DNA of 64,000 nt from Dulcicalothrix desertica PCC 7102 (lineage in GTDB: Bacteria > Cyanobacteriota > Cyanobacteriia > Cyanobacteriales > Nostocaceae): assembly GCF_003991905.1 (NCBI RefSeq), contig NZ_RSCL01000024.1:62001-126000 (forward strand), written 5' to 3'. The notes under the pieces are model-generated. The model worked only from the letters and a program-made list of their open reading frames with translations. It was not told the origin of the DNA and did no database searches. Below, piece after piece: positions 7,292 to 17,400 of this stretch. Positions within the stretch are counted from its first letter, which is position 1. Each line of letters starts with the position of its first letter. The translations under genes and the position numbers were made by a program.

Positions 7292-10200
7292 ATGAGTAAC
7301 GTGTATCAAGAGAACGGACATTATTCGACTGAGGAAAAAACTGAAAATAATAATTTAGAAAATATGGCGCCTGTAGCTTCGAGTCAAGATGTAATGGAAT
7401 TGGCTAATTCCAAAAATAATTCTAATACTGACACTCCGGAACAACAGTTTAAAGTATGGCGCCAGATGTTCGCTCGCATAGCGTCATCAATACATAAAGC
7501 AGAGGATATTAATACTCTTACTTCAACGCTTGCACAAGAAATCCGGGAAAAACTTGAAACTGACCGTGTTCTTATTTATCGCTTTACTAACGAAGATTCT
7601 GGAGTTGTAATTGCTGAATCTAGAAGCAATAAGTGGACACCTGCTCGTAATGAAACTCTACCTGCTGTTTTGTTTGGTTTGGAAACAAGCACAGAATATT
7701 TAGAACCTGTAATCATTCAAATTCAAAATAATTTAATTGAACTTAGTGCTTACCAAACACAGTTACTTGATAAATACCAAGTAAAGTCAAGTTTGAGTTT
7801 ACCTATTATCCTCGAAGGCAATGTTTGGGGTTTATTAGTAGTTCACAGTTGTGGAATAGCACGCACTTGGCAAGAATCAGAAATTACTTTACTTTCACAG
7901 CTTTGTGCTGAGTGTAAGAGTAAAATAGTTAGCTTTGAATACCAAAAGCAACTTCAGCGTCAAGAAGAAGAGCATCAGTCTTTCGTCAAAGTTATCGACA
8001 AAATTCAACGTGCATCGAGTCTCGACCGAATTTTTCAAGCTACTACCCAAGAAATTCGTCAGATGTTGCAATGCGATAGAGTTGCTGTTTATCGCTTTAA
8101 CCCTGACTGGAGTGGTGAGTTTGTCGCTGAATCAGTTGCTGGTGGTTGGATGCGTTTAGTTGGTAATGATATTAAAACTGTTTGGGAAGATACCCATCTC
8201 CAAGAAACTCAAGGTGGACGTTACAAACGTCATGAAAACTTGATAGCAAACGACATCCACAAGATGGGTCACTCACCTTGCCACGTTGAGATTCTTGAAC
8301 AATTTGAAATCAAAGCATATGCTACAGTTCCCGTATTCGCAGGTAACAAATTATGGGGTCTATTAGCAGCTTATCAAAACTCTAATACTCGCGAATGGCA
8401 AGAGTGGGAAGTCAAATTATTAAATCAATTTGCAGCCAATTTTGGTGTTGCGGTACTGCAAGTTGAGACACTACAACAAACTCAAGAGCAGTCTAAACAA
8501 TTAGCTCGCACTGCTGAACGTCAGCAAAGCTTGATTGCTTTAACTCGTAAAATCGGTGAAGCTCTTACCGCAACTGTTACTGATACATCTCTTTTTGACA
8601 GCATTCTTCAAACAACAGTCGCAGAAGTCCGTCGTTTGTTAGAAGCAGACCGTACAGTCGTTTACCGTTTTAATCCAGATTGGAGTGGTGAATTTATTGC
8701 TGAGTCAATAGCTAAAGGTTGGATTCCTTTTAAAAATAAGGAAGAAATTAACCAAGCGTTGCTAAAAGAAAACGGTCATTGCGATTCAATCCGTAATCTT
8801 GCCGATGTTTATAAAAATAAAGACACTTACTTGCAAGATACTAAAGGTGGTCGTTACCAGCAAAAAACTACTTTTGTTGTTAATGATGTTAAAGAAGCGG
8901 GTTTCCCTCCCTGCTATATGGAACTGTTAGAACAATTTGAAGCGAAAGCTTATCTTACTGTTCCCATTTTTAAAGAAAATAAGCTTTGGGCATTTTTAGC
9001 AAGCTATCAACACTCGGCGCCTCGTAAATGGGAAGCGTTTGAAGTTACGATGATGGAGCAAGTTGCTGCACTTTTAGGAGCGGCAATGCAACAAGCTGAA
9101 ACATTCGAGAAATTGCAACGACAATCACAAAAAGCACAAAAACTAGCTGCGTTAGACTCTTCTGCTACCAGTATTATTGATAAAATTCGTCAGTCGCTTG
9201 ATGTTGACTTTATCTTTAGCACAGTTACTAAAGAAATTCGTTCATTGCTAAATGCTGACCGGGTTGTTGTATACCAATTCAAACCTGACTGGAGTGGAGA
9301 GTTTGTTGCTGAGTCAGTTAGCGGTAACTGGGTGCGTTTGGTTGGACCAAACGGTGGACAAATTTGGGCAGATACTTATTTGCAAGAAACTCAAGGTGGA
9401 CGATATCGTAACCGCGAGTATTTTGTTGCCAATGACATGTACGCAATGGGTCATGCTGACTGCCATATTCAGATATTAGAACAGTATCAAGCTCGCGCTT
9501 ATGTAATTGTACCAATTTTCCAAGGAGATACTCTGTGGGGATTACTGGCAGCATATCAAAATAGTGGAACACGCGAGTGGGAAGAAACCGAAGTCAATTT
9601 ATTAGTGCGTGTTAGCGACCAGTTAGGTGTAGCGCTGCAACAAGTTGAGTATTTGCAGCAGTTGCAACACAAAAATCAAGAAATTGAAAAAGCAGCAAAA
9701 CGTGACCGTGATGCAGCAAATGTCATTGACAAAATTCGTCAAGCGATGGATATGCAGTCCATCTTTAATACTGCAACAAAAGAAGTACGTGCGCTTCTCA
9801 AAACCGACCGTGTAACAGTGTATCGTTTTAATCCTGATTGGAGCGGTTTATTTGTTGCCGAATCGGTTGGTGATGGTTGGGTATCGCTATTAGAGAAGCA
9901 AAATAAAATTCTTCGTCTCCAAGAGAGCATTAGCAGTTGTTATGGTATACGGACTTTGTTCGCTACTAGTGAAGCTAGTGTAGATACTTACTTAAGAGCT
10001 ACAGAAGGTGGGGAATTACGTAACCGTCGAGCATATGTTAGACCAGATATTCACAATGCTGGTTTCCCGTCTTGTTACACAGAAGTATTAGACGAATACC
10101 AAGTTAAATCTTACGCGATTGTGCCAATTTTCCAAGGTTCCAAACTTTGGGGTATGTTGGCAGCATTTGAAAACTCTGGTACACGTGAGTGGGAAGAATC

Positions 10201-11323
10201 TGAAGTTAGTTTGCTGTCGCGTATTGGTGACCAACTAGGAATTGCACTGCAACAAACCGAGTACTTAGAGCAACTTCAATCGCAATCAACACGAGTTGCT
10301 CAAGCTGTAGAACGTGAAAAAGAAGCAAAAGAGTATCTACAAAAAGGCGCCATGCAGCTACTTTCTGCTGTGCGTCCAGCGCTAAACGGTGACTTAACAG
10401 TACGGGCGCCAATAAGCGAAGATGAGCTAGGTACAATAGCAGACGCATACAATAATACTCTACAAGCATTGCGTCAAATCGTCGTTCAAGTACAAGGAGC
10501 AGCGCAACAAGTAGCATCAACTTCGAGCCAAAGTAGTGCATCGCTATCGGGACTAACAAACTTAGCACAGCAGCAATCGAAAGAACTAAACGAAGCTTTG
10601 GGCGAAATTCAACAAATGGTAGATTCGACGCAAGCAGTTGTAGGTAACGCTGAGTTAGTACAATTAGCAGTACAACAAGCTAACCAAACTGTAGAATCTG
10701 GCGATGAAGCCATGAACCTGACAGTAGAAGCGATTCAAGGAATCCGCGAGACTGTTTCTCAAACGAGTAAAAAAATTAAGCGTCTCTCAGAATCTTCGCA
10801 GAAAATTTCCAAAGTTGTAAACCTAATTAGTAACTTCGCGACTCAAACTAACGTACTTGCGCTTAACGCGGCAATTGAAGCAACCCGCGCAGGAGAATAC
10901 GGTAAAGGGTTTGCGGTAGTTGCAGACGAAGTACGCTCACTCTCGCGTCAGTCAGCAGCAGCAACTATTGAAATTGAGAAACTCGTCCAAGAAATTCAAG
11001 AAGAAACAGGCGAAGTTGCTGTAGCAATGGAAACTGGTATTCAACAGGTAGTAGAAGGTACAAACCTAGTTAACCAAACCCGGTTGAGCTTGAATGCAAT
11101 TGTGGTAGCAACTGCCGAAATTAGTCAGCTATTACAACAAATTACCGACGCGACACAAGGGCAAATGTTGCAATCCGTATCGGTAACAGCTTCGATGAAA
11201 GACGTAGCAAAAATTGCTAACAAAACTTCCGCCGAAGCAAGCAATATTACTACCGTCTTCAACCAACTCTCAGATATGGCACAAGAGTTGCTGTCCAGCG
11301 CTAGCAAATTCAAAGTAAACTAA
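7292..11323 (+). CDS. Multi-GAF cyanobacteriochrome methyl-accepting taxis receptor (PixJ/PtxD-like)
   Basis: A 1343-residue receptor with five GAF domains in series (about 60-205, 235-390, 415-600, 640-800, 830-1015), a HAMP-like segment (about 1030-1085) and a C-terminal MCP signalling domain whose hairpin tip reads [23 protein letters not shown]2-5 carry the bilin-binding Cys of cyanobacteriochromes: Cys330 and Cys724 in a Cys-His context, Cys541 and Cys928 in a Cys-Tyr context. GAF3 and GAF5 have an extra insert with a second Cys (497 and 883), as in insert-Cys types. GAF1 lacks the Cys. No transmembrane helix is visible, so it may be cytoplasmic or held in a receptor array. In such receptors light-driven bilin isomerisation controls CheA. 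Spectral properties cannot be read from sequence. Confidence 0.95.
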   Translation: MSNVYQENGHYSTEEKTENNNLENMAPVASSQDVMELANSKNNSNTDTPEQQFKVWRQMFARIASSIHKAEDINTLTSTLAQEIREKLETDRVLIYRFTNEDSGVVIAESRSNKWTPARNETLPAVLFGLETSTEYLEPVIIQIQNNLIELSAYQTQLLDKYQVKSSLSLPIILEGNVWGLLVVHSCGIARTWQESEITLLSQLCAECKSKIVSFEYQKQLQRQEEEHQSFVKVIDKIQRASSLDRIFQATTQEIRQMLQCDRVAVYRFNPDWSGEFVAESVAGGWMRLVGNDIKTVWEDTHLQETQGGRYKRHENLIANDIHKMGHSPCHVEILEQFEIKAYATVPVFAGNKLWGLLAAYQNSNTREWQEWEVKLLNQFAANFGVAVLQVETLQQTQEQSKQLARTAERQQSLIALTRKIGEALTATVTDTSLFDSILQTTVAEVRRLLEADRTVVYRFNPDWSGEFIAESIAKGWIPFKNKEEINQALLKENGHCDSIRNLADVYKNKDTYLQDTKGGRYQQKTTFVVNDVKEAGFPPCYMELLEQFEAKAYLTVPIFKENKLWAFLASYQHSAPRKWEAFEVTMMEQVAALLGAAMQQAETFEKLQRQSQKAQKLAALDSSATSIIDKIRQSLDVDFIFSTVTKEIRSLLNADRVVVYQFKPDWSGEFVAESVSGNWVRLVGPNGGQIWADTYLQETQGGRYRNREYFVANDMYAMGHADCHIQILEQYQARAYVIVPIFQGDTLWGLLAAYQNSGTREWEETEVNLLVRVSDQLGVALQQVEYLQQLQHKNQEIEKAAKRDRDAANVIDKIRQAMDMQSIFNTATKEVRALLKTDRVTVYRFNPDWSGLFVAESVGDGWVSLLEKQNKILRLQESISSCYGIRTLFATSEASVDTYLRATEGGELRNRRAYVRPDIHNAGFPSCYTEVLDEYQVKSYAIVPIFQGSKLWGMLAAFENSGTREWEESEVSLLSRIGDQLGIALQQTEYLEQLQSQSTRVAQAVEREKEAKEYLQKGAMQLLSAVRPALNGDLTVRAPISEDELGTIADAYNNTLQALRQIVVQVQGAAQQVASTSSQSSASLSGLTNLAQQQSKELNEALGEIQQMVDSTQAVVGNAELVQLAVQQANQTVESGDEAMNLTVEAIQGIRETVSQTSKKIKRLSESSQKISKVVNLISNFATQTNVLALNAAIEATRAGEYGKGFAVVADEVRSLSRQSAAATIEIEKLVQEIQEETGEVAVAMETGIQQVVEGTNLVNQTRLSLNAIVVATAEISQLLQQITDATQGQMLQSVSVTASMKDVAKIANKTSAEASNITTVFNQLSDMAQELLSSASKFKVN

Positions 11324-11398
11324 GTTAGGAGTTAGGAGTTATGAGTTAGGAGTTATGAGTTATGAATTAGGAGTTATGAGTTATGAATTAGAAGTTAT
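11324..11398. repeat. Heptamer tandem array, GTTAGGA/GTTATGA type
   Basis: About ten degenerate heptamers (GTTAGGA, GTTATGA, ATTAGGA) begin directly after the receptor stop codon. With the arrays after 11866 they flank the small gene at 11517. This belongs to the STRR class. Confidence 0.9.
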
Positions 11399-11516
11399 AC
11401 TTTGAGTTCATAATTGTAAATACTTTTTTCTATCGTGTGACTTCTAAAACATCTCCTTTCCTATAACCCTGTTGATTTAATATTCAAATATCTACTTTGA
11501 TTTGGGGTGAAAGCAA

Positions 11517-11879
11517 TTGTCAGAAAGTATTATTGGACAAAAAAGTTTCCAATTTGCTTTGGAAATAATTGACCTATACAGTAGACTTCAAGAAAAGCGA
11601 GAATATGTAATTTCTAAGCAGCTATTGCGAAGTGGTACAAGTATTGGAGCTAATGTTGAAGAAGCAAGCGGTGGTCAAAGTACAAAGGATTTCTTAGCGA
11701 AAATGTATATTGCGTATAAAGAAGCAAGAGAAACAAAGTACTGGCTTCGGTTAATGCAAAAATCTCAACTTGTGACAATTGATGTATCAAATGAATTACA
11801 AGATGCAGATGAAATCGTTCGCATTTTAAGTTCAATCATCAAGACAACTGAGGAAAAGCTTAGTAAAGTTAGGAGTTAA
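11517..11879 (+). CDS. Four-helix bundle protein (23S rRNA intervening-sequence protein family)
   Basis: A 120-residue, all-helical protein. The segments FQFALEIIDLYSRLQEKREY, the motif LRSGTSIGANVEEASGGQS and KMYIAYKEARETKYWLRLM are diagnostic of the S23/IVP four-helix bundle family, which also includes Avd-like proteins of diversity-generating retroelements. The start is TTG 11517 with GGGGTGAAAG upstream. The last codons and the stop fall inside a heptamer repeat (GTTAGGAGTTAA). The gene interrupts the receptor-CheA gene order and is bounded by oppositely oriented heptamer arrays, which suggests a mobile cassette. No reverse transcriptase or rRNA is nearby. Its function is unknown. Confidence 0.88.
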   Translation: MSESIIGQKSFQFALEIIDLYSRLQEKREYVISKQLLRSGTSIGANVEEASGGQSTKDFLAKMYIAYKEARETKYWLRLMQKSQLVTIDVSNELQDADEIVRILSSIIKTTEEKLSKVRS

Positions 11880-12051
11880 AAATTAAGAGTTAGGAGTTAT
11901 GAGTGATGAGTGATGAGTTAAAAATTATGAGATGTGAATTGATTATTTCTTTTCCCAACTCCCAACTCCCAACTCCCAACTCCCAACTCCCAACTCCCAA
12001 CTCCCAACTCCTAACTCCTAACTCCCAACTCCTAACTCTTAACCCCTAACT
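11866..12051. repeat. Heptamer tandem arrays, GTTAGGA then CCCAACT orientation
   Basis: A short GTTAGGA/GTTATGA/GTGATGA array (11866-11935) is followed by 14 consecutive heptamers of CCCAACT and close variants (11954-12051). The second array is the reverse complement of the upstream repeat class, so the four-helix-bundle gene lies between inverted arrays. It ends 13 bp before the CheA start and could affect its expression by hairpin formation. Confidence 0.92.
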
Positions 12052-12064
12052 TATTACTTTTATT

Positions 12065-15000
12065 ATGATTACAGACGCCTCTATTAGAGAGCAGGGTTAT
12101 ATTTACTTTTTAACTGAAGCTCCAGAGTTATTACAAACTATCGAGGAAGAACTTTTTGGTTTGGCTGATGATTACAGCACTGCTAAAGTTCATAACTTGA
12201 TGCGCGCGACTCATACCCTCAAGGGTGGCGCCGCGAATGTTGGACTCGATGTTATAAATAAGGTTGCTCACTCCCTTGAAGATATTTTTAAGGCACTTTA
12301 TAGTCCTGATGTAGTAATTGATTCACAGCTACAAACACTTTTATTTCAGGCGTATGAGTGTTTGCAGTTGCCTGTAACTGCTGAAATTACTAAAACTACT
12401 GTTGACAACGATGATATTCTTCAGCGTGCAGCTTCGGTGTTTGCTCAGTTACAAGAAAAACTCGGTGATGCTTTTGGCGCCGAAGTTTATATTCCAACTT
12501 CAGAGGAGTTGGGATTTGATATTGTTTTGTCGATATTTGAGACGGGTGTGTCTCAGCGTATTGATAGTATTGCCCAAATATTAGAACAGGCGCCACCAGA
12601 TAATGACGAGTTGGCAGAGTTTTTACGTTCTCAAGCTGAAGTATTTTTAGGATTGGCAGAATCTTTAAATTTACCTGGGTTTGGTGCAATTGCTTTATCT
12701 ATGGTAGCTGCTTTAGACGCAAACCCTAATGCTGCGCTAGCAATTGCTCAAGCTAGCTCAGATAATTTACAGAAAGCTCGCGTTGATGTACTTGCTGGTG
12801 ACCGTACACGTGGAGGTGAACCTTCAGAAGCGTTACTTTCATTATCTCAAGTTGCATCGTATGCAATGCCCGATAATATGTATGCTATTAATTTTTCTGA
12901 TAATCATATTGGGGAATATCAAGAAGAAACTATACAAGCAGAACCACAAATCGAAGAAACAAGTCGAATTACATCTTCATCAAAAGAAGCATATTCTCTT
13001 AGAAGCGAAGTAGAAAAGCTATATAATTTTATCACAAATCCAAATTCTACTCAAGATGAGCCTTTGAAACCCGCTACCGCTAAACTATATTTAAAAATAA
13101 TTCGTTATATTTTAGGTTGGTTTAATCATGAGTTAAATATTCCTGAAAAAGAATTAAGCTTATCACTAATAATTCCCAAAACTGGAGTAGAAAATGTTGT
13201 TGATTATGTTGAAACTTGGTTGAGCGAGTTTTGGTTATTCCTATACGATGAAGGCGATACACCCAGCTTGTCAATATATCGTCAGGGCGTAATTTTGAAT
13301 GTGTTACTCAACGTTGCTAAATACCGATATGCCAAGGTAGATATTGATTCACCCATTATAGAGTTCCTGCAAAATCGAATTAATAAATTAGCACAAGAGT
13401 ATAAAAGCCATCCTCCTCTTACTGCTGCTGAAAAAAATTGGAGCGATAATCTAAAATTACAACAACTACTTGAAATTAAAGAAGTATTACAGGCGCCTGT
13501 AGAACCAATTCAAAGTGGTATTGAGGCTATATGGGGTGAAGAAATAACCACTACTTTTAGTGCAAATATAGCTGAAACCGCCATTCAAAATTCTGGTTTA
13601 TATCAAAATGTACAGCTTCCTACCATCAGTAACACAAACACCAAGTTGCAAGCCGATGAACCAACTATTAATGAAGTTGCCGACGAATCTGAACTCGGTG
13701 ATACAGTTATAAGTGTCGCAAGTACAGCCAACGCGGTTAATATACCAGAAGAAGCAATTAATAAGGAAAAATTTCAGTCTGCAACTAATAATAAAAATCT
13801 TCGCCAGCGTTCGTTTGTAAGAGTCGATGTTGATGGATTACAGCGTCTTAACTATCTAGCAGGAGAATTATTAATCTATCATAAACGTAGAACGTTACAA
13901 GATGAGCAACTTCAACAAGTTATTGAGCAGTTATCTCAACATATTCAAAGACATCAAGCAACAATAGGTATACTACGCGATTTACCGCTTCAGATGCAGT
14001 CACACAAAGACCAAGCGACAACAAGGGTTGCAAGTGTTGCTTTTGATTCTTTAGAAATGGATGACTACAGCGAATTTTATATGGCGCTGCACTCAGCACA
14101 AGAAGAAACGTTGCAGTTACAAGAAATAGCTGAGTCACTCGATTTAATTTTGCGCCAATCAACGCAAGTTCATGAAAAGAATCAAAATTTAACCCTCAAT
14201 ATTATCGATAATATTGTAGAAGCACGCATGGCGCCGCTAGCGAACATCTTAAATCGCTTCCCCCAACTAGTTGGAAACCTCGCAAACGTTTACAACAAAA
14301 AAGCTGAGGTCAAACTATTTGGAACTCAAGTACTAGTAGATAAAGCCATTTCGGAAAAGCTCTACGACCCCTTGTTACATTTGGTGCGTAACGCATTTGA
14401 CCACGGTATTGAGGCGCCAGAAGAAAGGCAAAAACTAGGTAAATCCTCTTCTGGTGTAATTACGATTCGAGCATATCACCAAGGTAGCCAAACAGTCATT
14501 GAAGTTAGCGACGATGGACAGGGTTTAAACTTCGATAGAATTCGTAAAAAAGGTATTGACCTTGGCTTAATTTCTGATTCATACCATTCAACCAACGAAG
14601 AACTTTTAGAGCTATTATTTTCTCCTGGGTTTTCAACAGCTGGTCAAGTTAGTGAAATTTCTGGACGTGGTATTGGGTTAGACATCGTACAAACCCAGTT
14701 ACAAGCTCTTGATGGTTCGATATCAGTTTATTCGCTCCCTAACCAAGGAACAACATTCGTACTCAAAATACCATTTTCTATGACTACCGACCAGTTAATG
14801 ATTGTTCAAGCAGGAGGTGCGGTTTATGCCTTGCTGTTAGATAGTATCGAAAAAATATTGTTGCCATCTTCTGACCAAATTAAAGAATTTGAGGGTAGAA
14901 AAGTTCTACATTGGAACACTGGCAAAGACGAGCGCATGGTGGGTTTACGTAACCTCTCCGACTTTTTATACTACAGTGGCTCATTTAGAAGCGGCGCCAA

Positions 15001-15820
15001 TGTTAACCACAGCACCATAATACAAGACCGTGAGGAAGTAGTAAATCCAGTATTAGTACTGCGACGAAACCAAGACATATTAGCTTTAGAAGTTGACCAA
15101 ATTATTGGTGAACAAGAGCTTGTAATTCGTCCTTTAAGTTCTACAATAGCTCCTCCTAAATTTATTTACGGTTGTTCGAGTCTTGCAAACGGCAACCTCG
15201 TTTTAGTAATCGATGGTTCGCTACTTTTAGAATCAAGCGAAATGCAAGCATCTCTTGAGGTTATGTCACTGCCTGCATTTTCACCTGCTAAGAAAAAAGC
15301 TTTGTCGATGTCAGCAACCATAACACCAGCACCAATGCTCGCAGCATCCAACGATAATAATCCTTCGCAAGGCGCCAAAATTCTACCTCAAGCAAAACCA
15401 ACAAAAAACAAAAATGAAAAAGTAGTATTAGTAGTCGATGATGCCATTAGTTTACGGCAAACAATATCTTTAACCTTACAAAAATCAGGTTATCAAGTAA
15501 TACAAGCTCAAAACGGTATTGAAGCAGTTGAACAACTACAGCGACATCCAGAAATTCAGCTAGTTGTTTCAGACTTAGAAATGCCACGCATGAACGGCTT
15601 TGAACTATTATCAAATGTCCGTCAAAACACCAGCTTCTCTGAAAAACCAGTCATAATTTTAACTTCGCGTAGTGCCGAAAAACATCGTAAACTCGCCGAA
15701 GCTTTAGGCGCCACAGCTTACATGACTAAACCATATTTAGAACATGAATTCATCGCCACAGTTGATGGCTTAATGGATAACCAAGTTAATGGTCTAACAC
15801 ACGTATTCGTTAAAGCGTAA
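12065..15820 (+). CDS. CheA-type hybrid histidine kinase with C-terminal receiver (PixL-like)
   Basis: A 1251-residue CheA. The N-terminal Hpt domain has phosphoacceptor His50 in RATHTLKGGAANVG. A long, poorly conserved linker follows (about 100-560), then dimerisation helices. The kinase core has N-box HLVRNAFDHGIE, G1 DDGQGL and G2 GRGIGLDIV. A CheW-like domain begins near TTDQLMIVQAGGAVYAL, and the receiver near residue 1120 has KVVLVVDDA, phosphoacceptor Asp in VVSDLEMPRMNG and Lys in YMTKP. It would autophosphorylate under control of the receptor at 7292 via CheW and pass phosphate to the two CheY proteins. The attached receiver is typical of cyanobacterial taxis CheAs. It closes the locus. 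Confidence 0.95.
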   Translation: MITDASIREQGYIYFLTEAPELLQTIEEELFGLADDYSTAKVHNLMRATHTLKGGAANVGLDVINKVAHSLEDIFKALYSPDVVIDSQLQTLLFQAYECLQLPVTAEITKTTVDNDDILQRAASVFAQLQEKLGDAFGAEVYIPTSEELGFDIVLSIFETGVSQRIDSIAQILEQAPPDNDELAEFLRSQAEVFLGLAESLNLPGFGAIALSMVAALDANPNAALAIAQASSDNLQKARVDVLAGDRTRGGEPSEALLSLSQVASYAMPDNMYAINFSDNHIGEYQEETIQAEPQIEETSRITSSSKEAYSLRSEVEKLYNFITNPNSTQDEPLKPATAKLYLKIIRYILGWFNHELNIPEKELSLSLIIPKTGVENVVDYVETWLSEFWLFLYDEGDTPSLSIYRQGVILNVLLNVAKYRYAKVDIDSPIIEFLQNRINKLAQEYKSHPPLTAAEKNWSDNLKLQQLLEIKEVLQAPVEPIQSGIEAIWGEEITTTFSANIAETAIQNSGLYQNVQLPTISNTNTKLQADEPTINEVADESELGDTVISVASTANAVNIPEEAINKEKFQSATNNKNLRQRSFVRVDVDGLQRLNYLAGELLIYHKRRTLQDEQLQQVIEQLSQHIQRHQATIGILRDLPLQMQSHKDQATTRVASVAFDSLEMDDYSEFYMALHSAQEETLQLQEIAESLDLILRQSTQVHEKNQNLTLNIIDNIVEARMAPLANILNRFPQLVGNLANVYNKKAEVKLFGTQVLVDKAISEKLYDPLLHLVRNAFDHGIEAPEERQKLGKSSSGVITIRAYHQGSQTVIEVSDDGQGLNFDRIRKKGIDLGLISDSYHSTNEELLELLFSPGFSTAGQVSEISGRGIGLDIVQTQLQALDGSISVYSLPNQGTTFVLKIPFSMTTDQLMIVQAGGAVYALLLDSIEKILLPSSDQIKEFEGRKVLHWNTGKDERMVGLRNLSDFLYYSGSFRSGANVNHSTIIQDREEVVNPVLVLRRNQDILALEVDQIIGEQELVIRPLSSTIAPPKFIYGCSSLANGNLVLVIDGSLLLESSEMQASLEVMSLPAFSPAKKKALSMSATITPAPMLAASNDNNPSQGAKILPQAKPTKNKNEKVVLVVDDAISLRQTISLTLQKSGYQVIQAQNGIEAVEQLQRHPEIQLVVSDLEMPRMNGFELLSNVRQNTSFSEKPVIILTSRSAEKHRKLAEALGATAYMTKPYLEHEFIATVDGLMDNQVNGLTHVFVKA

Positions 15821-15832
15821 CCTCCCTATGTA

Positions 15833-15855
15833 GCACAGGCATAGAAAGCCTGTGC
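15833..15855. terminator. GCACAGGC/GCCTGTGC hairpin between convergent genes
   Basis: Perfect 8-bp arms (15833-15840 and 15848-15855) lie between the ends of the CheA and rsgA genes. The same hairpin recurs at 26995-27016 and 52044-52064, each time behind a stop codon, so it may serve as a bidirectional terminator or be a dispersed repeat. Confidence 0.6.
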
Positions 15856-15899
15856 AATGTAAAAACAAGTAAGTACCATTTATTTCCTATGCCAAAAAA

Positions 15900-16955
15900 T
15901 CACTTTTTATGCTTTCGCATAGATTTAGTAATTTTCTTCCACCGTTCCTTTTCTGCTAAATATGAGCTTTGGTCTTGTTTACGCTCCAAATAACCAAGCT
16001 CCCTCTGTAACTTTTGATAACTCAAAAACCTCGGCGCCTCAAGTTTACCTGACTGCAAAGCTTCTTGTACAGCACAACCAGGTTCATGAGCATGTTGACA
16101 ATTACGGAAGCGGCACTGTTGCGCGATAATTTCAATGTCAGCAAATGTAGACTGCAAACCTTCATCACCTGTCCACAACTGTATTTCCCGCATTCCTGGG
16201 GTATCTATTATTAAGCCTCCTGTTGGTAGTAATATTAGCTCTCGATGAGTTGTCGTGTGCCTTCCTCTACTATCATCCTGACGTACAGATTGTACAGCTT
16301 GAACCGTTTCACCCATTAGTTGATTGGTAATGGTAGATTTCCCCACACCCGAAGACCCAAGCAGTGCAACAGTTTTACCTGGTTGTAAATAGGTTTTTAA
16401 AGCATCAATTCCTTGATTATGTGCCGCACTTAAAACAAGTATTGGCACACCTAGAGCAACAGATTCTATTTCTACTAAACGCTGTTCAAGGTTATTGCAC
16501 AAATCTGCTTTGTTCAAAACTATAACCGGGTTGGCGCCACTTTCCCAAGCAAGAATTAAATAACGTTCGACTCTTCTAACATTAAAGTCTCCATCCAGCC
16601 CAGATACTAAAAAAACAGTATCAACGTTCGCTGCAACTATTTGTTCGTCGGTTTTGCCCCCAACGGTTTTACGAGAAAATTTGCTAAATCTTGGCAATAT
16701 TGCCTGAATGGTTGCTTGTTCTGAGTCTCGCACACGAATAACTACCCAATCTCCCACTGCTGGAAAGTCTTGACGTTGTAAAGCTTGATGTCGCAGTTTA
16801 CCTGTTATTTGTGCTAATACTTCTCCCTGTTCTGTTAGAACGATGTAAGTATTCGTATGCTCAATTGCTACCCTACCTGCTGTAAATCCTTGTAGACAAA
16901 AGGGTTCAAAGCTGGAATTAAAAAAGTCACTCCAGCCTAAAGAATTCAAATGCAT
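15900..16955 (-). CDS. rsgA: Ribosome small-subunit biogenesis GTPase RsgA (YjeQ/EngC)
   Basis: A 351-residue circularly permuted GTPase that checks late maturation of the 30S subunit. After an N-terminal OB-fold the permuted G motifs come in order: NKAD (148-151), GSSGVGKST (200-208), DTPGMRE (251-257). A C-terminal zinc knuckle contains Cys281, Cys286, His288 and Cys294. Length and motif order are normal for the family. It is convergent with the taxis locus and otherwise unconnected to it. Confidence 0.96.
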   Translation of the reverse strand: MHLNSLGWSDFFNSSFEPFCLQGFTAGRVAIEHTNTYIVLTEQGEVLAQITGKLRHQALQRQDFPAVGDWVVIRVRDSEQATIQAILPRFSKFSRKTVGGKTDEQIVAANVDTVFLVSGLDGDFNVRRVERYLILAWESGANPVIVLNKADLCNNLEQRLVEIESVALGVPILVLSAAHNQGIDALKTYLQPGKTVALLGSSGVGKSTITNQLMGETVQAVQSVRQDDSRGRHTTTHRELILLPTGGLIIDTPGMREIQLWTGDEGLQSTFADIEIIAQQCRFRNCQHAHEPGCAVQEALQSGKLEAPRFLSYQKLQRELGYLERKQDQSSYLAEKERWKKITKSMRKHKK

Positions 16956-17389
16956 TTATTTTTCCTCAATACGTGCTACTTGTTTTGCACAAGATGCCTA
17001 TTCGAGGACTAAGCTAAAATTGAGATTAGCTAGGCTGAACAAGAATGAAGGCGCCTTGTGTGAAGGTGTGTTGCGATAAATTCACTCATAGTTCAGTCTC
17101 CTTAATAATTTCAAAGCGTAATCATATTGTAGTATAGCATGTTCTGAGATAGTAGGCGCTAGTCATATCATGTCCGCTTGATTACCCATAATTACCACGT
17201 CACGTAGAGACCGTATTAATTCGGTCTCTACAATGATTTTATTATGGTTACGCTCCCGGACATGATATCATATATAACACTTCTTCAACCAAGGTATTAT
17301 GGTACAAAGCATACTATGTAAATTATTTGTACTATGCCGAAAAGATCGTTTTGATAAACAAAATTAACTATGTGTTGGGTTCCGTTGCG
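16956..17389. other. Gene-free stretch with a nested palindromic element
   Basis: The spacer upstream of rsgA holds a palindromic element (see 17165-17267), one GGCGCC and a GTTGGGT repeat at its end. No coding potential was seen. Confidence 0.6.
17165..17267. repeat. Nested inverted-repeat element, MITE-like
   Basis: Outer arms TATCATGTCCG (17166-17176) and CGGACATGATA (17257-17267) continue imperfectly inwards (ACCCATAAT paired with ATTATGGT). They enclose an inner hairpin GTAGAGACCG / CGGTCTCTAC (17204-17213, 17222-17231). The total of about 103 bp with terminal inverted repeats resembles a non-autonomous palindromic element. The inner GTAGAGAC hairpin type also occurs at 28010 and 35187. 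Confidence 0.75.
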
Positions 17390-17400
17390 CTACACCCAAC
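17374..17400. repeat. GTTGGGT/ACCCAAC inverted repeat overlapping a gene end
   Basis: Arms 17374-17380 and 17394-17400. It is the same family as 578-606. The right arm encodes the last codons (VGWV) of the DUF1636 gene, and its stop codon lies in the loop. Confidence 0.7.

Noticed and set aside
11517-11879. Diversity-generating retroelement accessory (Avd)
   Set aside because: No reverse transcriptase, template or variable repeat in the neighbourhood; only the shared four-helix fold.
11954-12051. Possible CRISPR or satellite-coding repeat
   Set aside because: Contiguous heptamers without spacers; this is an STRR array.
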